64,000 nucleotides of DNA, taken from the NCBI GenBank assembly GCA_965194375.1, contig CBDAEL010000003.1. One strand, 5' to 3'. This stretch comes from Tabrizicola_A aquatica. GTDB taxonomy: Bacteria; Pseudomonadota; Alphaproteobacteria; Rhodobacterales; Rhodobacteraceae. The notes below the pieces were generated by a model. The model was given only the letters and a program-made list of their open reading frames with translations. It did not search any database and had not been told where the DNA came from. This document shows positions 60,801 through 64,000 of this stretch, in pieces (the stretch's first letter is position 1; every line of letters starts with the position of its first letter). The translations under genes were made by a program, and so were the position numbers.

Positions 60801-61118
60801 ATGTCGGCGGGCATGCTACCCTCGGCCCTTGGCGTCGGCGAGGGCGGGGCCTTCCGCGCACCGATGGCGACAGCCGTGATCGGCGGCATCATCGTCTCGA
60901 CCGTGCTGTCGCTTGTCGTGGTGCCGTCCTTCTACCTCATCATGGACGACCTCTCGCGCCTCATCAGCCGCTTCTTCTCGTACTTCATCGGCGACAAAGA
61001 GGCCGAGCCGGAAAGCCCCAGCCCCGAGACGCTGGCCGCCCAGATCGCCGCGCTTGAGGCCGGTCAAGCAGACCTGCGCAGCCGCCTAGAGGGCCCCGGC
61101 CTGCGCGCCGCCGAGTAA
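57819..61118 (+). CDS. RND efflux transporter permease
   Basis: The 1099-residue protein has 12 membrane helices and two large periplasmic loops. NPVAPLLAFFMLMVLGWQSF opens it, GILVDDAIVEIENIARHI carries the TM4 proton-relay Asp, and PLAIGGVAAALILTG follows in the second half. It is closest to hydrophobe/amphiphile (HAE1-like) pumps; no heavy-metal motifs are visible. It extends slightly past usual RND length with an acidic, coiled C-terminal tail. A GC hairpin follows at 61144. Confidence 0.93.
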   Translation: MNFSAWAIKNPVAPLLAFFMLMVLGWQSFNALPVTRFPNIDIPVVAVAVAQPGAAPAEMETQITKKIEDAVAGLTGAKNVTTTISDGISTTAVEFRMEVPTDKAVQDTKDAIDRIRGDLPSSIEAPIVTRIDIEGQAIMTFAVTAPDMTLEEMSWFVDDTIIRVLQGRPGVGKVERYGGADREVRVALDPVKLESYGITATTVSNQLRLTNTNVGGGKAEIGTAQQAIRTLGDAQTVQGLAETPIFLPGGRHVRLADLGEVVDGYQDLKSFSRLNGDQVVTFAIFRAKGASEVSVAETVNATLDTLRADHPTVGITLVDETVFYTYGNYESAIHTLIEGSILAVLVVFAFLRNWRATLITAVALPLSAVPTFWIMDLLGFSLNLVSFLAITLATGILVDDAIVEIENIARHIRMGKTPYRASIDAADEIGLAVIATTFTIIAVFVPVSFMGGIPGQYFRQFGLTVAIAVGFSLLVARLITPMMAAYLMTTKDANAGHHEGEGDGPVMTRYLAFVNRSIQGGIPLPLTRWKLPSYFITLLSAIGVLIVSVYFMLQVPGSFLPPEDVSRISVSVELPPGSTLEDTDRTTQNITAAIKDIEGVRDVFVLGGTSPRGELDLRRASVAVVLERLDHSLIRRLTEIGNKIPVLSLVVPTLENPGRTRTQNQIEVDIFEKLALIPDIRTAKLNDRGDRDISYSVLASNDADLNTAVQALQDALRGEPTLTGLSAEGALPRPEVQITPRADEAARLGVTAAAIAQTLRIATIGDLDAALAQVSLDNRLIPVRVQLADISREDLARIAALKVQTATGALVPLSAVADVEIGEGPATVKRFNRERQAVIGASLPLGVALGTAKERFNEIVAATPLPAGVKVSEAGDAEVQAELNTSFGNAMIMGLMLVLSVLILLFRSVIQPFTILLSLPLAIGGVAAALILTGSALSMPVLIGILMLMGIVTKNAILLIDFIIEMRARGLDRMAAVIEAGHKRAQPIVMTSIAMSAGMLPSALGVGEGGAFRAPMATAVIGGIIVSTVLSLVVVPSFYLIMDDLSRLISRFFSYFIGDKEAEPESPSPETLAAQIAALEAGQADLRSRLEGPGLRAAE

Positions 61119-61143
61119 TCCGGCCCGTCACCTCCCGCGTCTT

Positions 61144-61164
61144 CCCTCCCCCTCGTGGGGAGGG
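61144..61164. terminator. GC hairpin after the RND operon
   Basis: CCCTCCCC-CTCGT-GGGGAGGG is a perfect 8-bp stem 26 bases after the pump gene, without a T run; a terminator or processing hairpin. Confidence 0.5.
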
Positions 61165-61298
61165 GCCGGGGCTGGGGGCACGACTTCACTCTACCCCATA
61201 AACCCACCCCCACCCTTGGGCCGCCGCCCCATCCGCCCTTTCCCCCGCGACCAATCTCGTCCATGTTGCGCCCACTGCCCAACCCCGGACCCCGCCCC

Positions 61299-62183
61299 AT
61301 GACCGCCCATTCCACCCGCAAGGGCATCCTTCTGATGATCCTTGCGGTGTTCCTCTTCACCATCATGGACGCGGTCGCCAAAGGGCTGATCGAACGCTAC
61401 CCGGCACCGCAGGTGATCTGGGCCCGCTTTGCCGGGCAAGCGTTGATCGTCGCCATCCTGCTGGGTCCCCGCATGGGCCCAATGCTGCGCACCCAGCACC
61501 CTTGGCTACATGTGGTCCGCTCGGCTTGCCAATTCATGGCCACCGCCTTTTTCTTTGTGTCACTGGCCTATATCAGCCTGCCCGAAGCCACCGCCCTGGC
61601 CGACACCAGCCCCGTCCTCATCACCCTTGGCGCGGCGCTGTTTTTGGGCGAGAAACTCGGCCCCCGCCGCATCTTTGGCGTCGTGGCCGCCCTGATCGGC
61701 GCGCTCATCATCATCCGCCCGGGGGCCGAGGTCTTTACCCTCGCCGCCCTTCTGCCCTTGGCCAATGCCGTGGCCTATGCGGGAAATGCGCTTCTCACGC
61801 GCCATATCGGCATGAAAGAGCCGTTCTGGACCTCGCTGATGTACGGTGCCCTCTTTGGGGCGATCCTTGGCGGGTTCGCGCTGCCCTTCGTCTGGGTCAC
61901 GCCCACCTTACCCGACCTTGGGCTGTTCTTCCTCGTCGGCTGTCTTGGCACGGCGGCGCAGCTTTGCATCATCCGGTCCTTTTCCACCACCGAAGCCTCG
62001 GTCGTTGCCCCCTTCACCTATCTGGGCATCCTGTTTTCTACGCTCTGGTCGGTCCTGTTCTTCAACCACTGGCCCGATGGCTGGACGATGGTCGGAGCGC
62101 TTGTGATCGTGGGGGCGGGGCTTTATGTCTGGCACCGCGAAACCCTCCATGCGCGGAAATCCCAGACAGGGTCTGATGACTGA
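61299..62183 (+). CDS. DMT superfamily (EamA) transporter
   Basis: The protein has 294 residues from ATG 61299 (MTAHSTRKGILLMILAVFLF); an ATG 12 codons upstream is possible. It has ten hydrophobic helices in two EamA halves. The first holds DAVAKGLIERYPAPQVIWAR, and SLAYISLPEATALADTSPV is typical of family members. The exported substrate is unknown. It overlaps the start of the following acyltransferase gene by eight bases. Confidence 0.88.
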   Translation: MTAHSTRKGILLMILAVFLFTIMDAVAKGLIERYPAPQVIWARFAGQALIVAILLGPRMGPMLRTQHPWLHVVRSACQFMATAFFFVSLAYISLPEATALADTSPVLITLGAALFLGEKLGPRRIFGVVAALIGALIIIRPGAEVFTLAALLPLANAVAYAGNALLTRHIGMKEPFWTSLMYGALFGAILGGFALPFVWVTPTLPDLGLFFLVGCLGTAAQLCIIRSFSTTEASVVAPFTYLGILFSTLWSVLFFNHWPDGWTMVGALVIVGAGLYVWHRETLHARKSQTGSDD

Positions 62184-63045
62184 CACCCCCCACCACACCG
62201 CCGCCCACTGGCTGCAAGACCGTGCCCTCCGCGCGCTCTTTTGGGGGATGCTTCGCCTGCCCTACCGCTGGCGCGTGCCCTTGGCGGGTTGGGTCGTCTC
62301 GCGCCTTGTGGCCCCTCTAGCAGGATATAGCCGCCGCATTCGGGCGAACCTTGCGCTGATCCTGCCAGATCTGCCCGCCGCCGAGGTGGCCCGCATCACG
62401 CGGGCCGTGCCCGACAACGTCGGCCGCACCCTGATCGAAATCTATTCCGGTGCCGAATTCACTGCCCATGCCGTCAGCCACCCCCTGACGGGCGACGGCG
62501 TAGCCGCCCTAGAAGCCGCGCATCAGGCGGGCCGACCGGTCATTCTGGTGACGGGGCATTTCGGCAATTACGACGCCAGCCGCGCCGCCCTGATCGCGCG
62601 CGGCTATCGGGTCGGCGCGCTCTATAACCCGATGAAGAACCCCTACTTCAACGACCACTATGTCGCCGCGATCTCCCAGATCGGCACGCCACTATTTCCG
62701 CGCGGCAAAAAGGGGCTGGGTGACATGGTGCGGCATCTGCGGTCGGGCGGTATGCTGGGGCTCTTGATGGATCAGGCCATGCGCCACGGCGCCCCCCTGA
62801 CCTTCTTCGACCAGACCGCGATGACCGCACTTTCGGCCGCAGAACTCGCGCTGAAATACGACGCTTTGGTGATCCCGACCTATGCTGTGCGCCAGCCCGA
62901 CGGGTTGTCTTTCCAGATCATCGTCGAAGCGCCAATCCCCCACGGCACACCCGAAGCCATGACCCAAGCGCTGAACGACAGCCTTGAAGCCATTGTCCGC
63001 CAGAACATCGACCAATGGTTTTGGATTCACCGCCGCTGGAAGTGA
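62176..63045 (+). CDS. Lysophospholipid/lipid A acyltransferase (LpxL/HtrB-like)
   Basis: The protein has 289 residues from ATG 62176, inside the end of the transporter gene. It has the HxxxxD acyltransferase motif in TGHFGNYDASR, and further family parts LYNPMKNPYFNDHYV, RHLRSGGMLGLLMDQAM and QWFWIHRRWK at the C-terminus. The family adds secondary acyl chains to lipid A at the inner membrane. A phospholipid acyltransferase role is the alternative. Confidence 0.88.
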   Translation: MTDTPHHTAAHWLQDRALRALFWGMLRLPYRWRVPLAGWVVSRLVAPLAGYSRRIRANLALILPDLPAAEVARITRAVPDNVGRTLIEIYSGAEFTAHAVSHPLTGDGVAALEAAHQAGRPVILVTGHFGNYDASRAALIARGYRVGALYNPMKNPYFNDHYVAAISQIGTPLFPRGKKGLGDMVRHLRSGGMLGLLMDQAMRHGAPLTFFDQTAMTALSAAELALKYDALVIPTYAVRQPDGLSFQIIVEAPIPHGTPEAMTQALNDSLEAIVRQNIDQWFWIHRRWK

Positions 63046-63070
63046 CCAGCGGCCTCGCGCCCTGCATCCC

Positions 63071-63775
63071 TTATTCGACCGCCACCGCCGCCAGAATTTC
63101 GGCCAGCCCAGCGCGCTGCACGATCACCACGGCCCGCCCCTCAATATCCGGCGCGCGGATCGACAAAGGCTCTTGGCCTGACCAATCACCCAACTGGTCC
63201 CATGAGGTCACGATGTTGCGGTACTCGATCGCCAACCCGGCATTCTCGCCGCGTGCAATCTCAACCTTCGCGGACTCGCGATAGCCCACAAGCTGCACCA
63301 TCGCAGGTGAGGTCAAGGGCGGGTCCGCCTCAACCTCGATCATGATCTGCCCACCCTGCCGCCACACCGTTAGCCGCACCGGTGCCGGGCGGTCTGCTGC
63401 CGCCGCAATGGCCGCCGCCACCGCCTCGGGCTCATGGCCCACCACGCGCACACCGCCATGCACAATCATTTGCGGGGTATAGACCATCCGCTCACCCGCC
63501 GCCTTCGCATAGGCTTTTTGCCGCTTGGTAAAGCCGGGATGGGCGAATTCATCTTTCCAGCCGATGTAATCCCAGTAATCCACATGCAGCGCCAAAGGAA
63601 TAACGCCAGGCTGATCGGCCAGATCGGCCAAAAGCGCGTCTGCAGGGGGACAAGACGAACAGCCCTGCGAGGTGTAAAGCTCCACCACCACCGGCGATGC
63701 GGCCTCTTGGGCCAACACAGGGCTGAGCCCGCACAGCCAAAGCCCACAGGCGGCACGCATCATTTGTCGCATCAT
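63071..63775 (-). CDS. DUF1223 secreted thioredoxin-like protein
   Basis: The protein has 234 residues from ATG 63775 (MMRQMMRAACGLWLCGLSPV); the frame is open 36 codons further, which look non-coding. A signal peptide ending in VLAQ precedes a thioredoxin-like fold with VVVELYTSQGCSSCPPADAL, the DUF1223 signature with its CSSC pair. HVDYWDYIGWKD follows. A redox role in the periplasm is plausible; the substrate is not known. Confidence 0.88.
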   Translation of the reverse strand: MMRQMMRAACGLWLCGLSPVLAQEAASPVVVELYTSQGCSSCPPADALLADLADQPGVIPLALHVDYWDYIGWKDEFAHPGFTKRQKAYAKAAGERMVYTPQMIVHGGVRVVGHEPEAVAAAIAAAADRPAPVRLTVWRQGGQIMIEVEADPPLTSPAMVQLVGYRESAKVEIARGENAGLAIEYRNIVTSWDQLGDWSGQEPLSIRAPDIEGRAVVIVQRAGLAEILAAVAVE

Positions 63776-63909
63776 GGTGAACCCGTTCCCTGCTTGCCGC
63801 CTCTGTCTACAAGACCCCAACCCCGCGCGCCAATCAAGGTTTTGCGAGCCACCCCGCCCTGCATCACACGGAGCCGTCATCAAAGCAGCACAACGCCTCT
63901 TTCATTTCG

Positions 63910-63929
63910 GCATACAATTGCATACAATG
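63910..63929. repeat. Tandem 10-bp repeat near the window end
   Basis: GCATACAATT is directly followed by GCATACAATG. The remaining bases to 64000 hold no recognisable gene start, so this may be an operator of a gene beyond the edge or of the DUF1223 gene. Confidence 0.35.
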
Positions 63930-64000
63930 CCGCCCAAGCCAGAATGATTCCCTTGCGCGGGTCGCGTCCTTGCGGCAAACACCCGTCCAGTCCAGCCAAT

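Noticed and set aside
1..64000. tRNA, rRNA, riboswitch, insertion sequence or toxin-antitoxin pair
   Set aside because: Intergenic gaps are short and none shows a cloverleaf, known aptamer, transposase or paired toxin-antitoxin genes that I could support by reading.

Overview
The window is a GC-rich chromosomal segment of an alphaproteobacterium, most likely order Rhodobacterales (Rhodobacteraceae/Paracoccaceae). The evidence is the complete gene-transfer-agent (GTA) structural cluster of the Rhodobacter capsulatus type, its position next to cysE, the joint yajC-secD-secF / ccmABCDG operon, the pyruvate dehydrogenase operon with a lipoyl domain on E1-beta, the class I aldolase next to pgk, and a CtrA-type DNA motif. 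No tRNA, rRNA, CRISPR array, insertion sequence or integrase was recognised. No stretch longer than 300 bases lacks a gene. The two longest gaps, about 290 bases each, are 16625-16912 (divergent promoter region, nothing specific seen) and 21129-21417 (repeat-like GC-rich DNA beside an AT-rich gene).

Layout. 1-3526 (+): the end of glmU, glmS and an AlkD-like DNA glycosylase, overlapping head to tail. 3617-9737 (-): an export and cytochrome c maturation operon read yajC, secD, secF, an Mth938/NDUFAF3-like gene, ccmA, ccmB, ccmC, ccmD (53 codons) and ccmG. 9924-12967 (+): a glycosyltransferase, serS and a TspO-like membrane protein. 13000-16624 (-): a YfgM-like TPR protein, BamB-like lipoprotein and der, the order known from E. 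coli. 16913-18541 (+): an RTX calcium-binding protein built as two homologous halves. 18538-24533 (-): DUF1499, agmatinase, an AT-rich single-domain RelA/SpoT synthetase-like gene, a class III aminotransferase, a DUF6636 secreted protein and an M20 amidohydrolase. 24588-34010: mazG, an iron-binding FbpA-like protein, nucleoside hydrolase, anmK, tyrS, two cyclophilins, pgk, class I aldolase and an FtsB/DivIC-like protein. 34236-37928 (+): pdhA-pdhB-pdhC behind a promoter that overlaps a perfect 22-bp palindrome.

38063-53311 (-): cysE, a DUF7742-type gene, then the GTA cluster in the order gp1 (TerS), gp2 (TerL), gp3 (portal), gp3.5, gp4 (protease), gp5 (capsid), gp6-gp10, a tail assembly chaperone, and gp11-gp15. 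All are intact except gp15, which carries a one-base frameshift near 42588. Upstream of gp1 there is a sigma70-like promoter, an exact TTAA-N7-TTAA CtrA-type box, a 17-codon leader frame and a strong intrinsic terminator inside that frame, an arrangement that could make GTA expression depend on antitermination or readthrough.

53418-64000: mltG and fabF (-), then (+) a TetR regulator with a perfect palindromic operator in front of it, an RND adaptor and pump, a DMT transporter, a lysophospholipid acyltransferase-like protein, and finally a DUF1223 secreted protein (-).

Most of the window is housekeeping. The parts most worth following up are the GTA control region and its broken gp15, the RelA/SpoT gene in its AT-rich patch, the palindromic operators of the pdh, fbpA and tetR genes, and the short palindromic repeat inserted twice in frame in the GTA portal gene. 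No wholly new multi-gene system could be demonstrated from the sequence alone.
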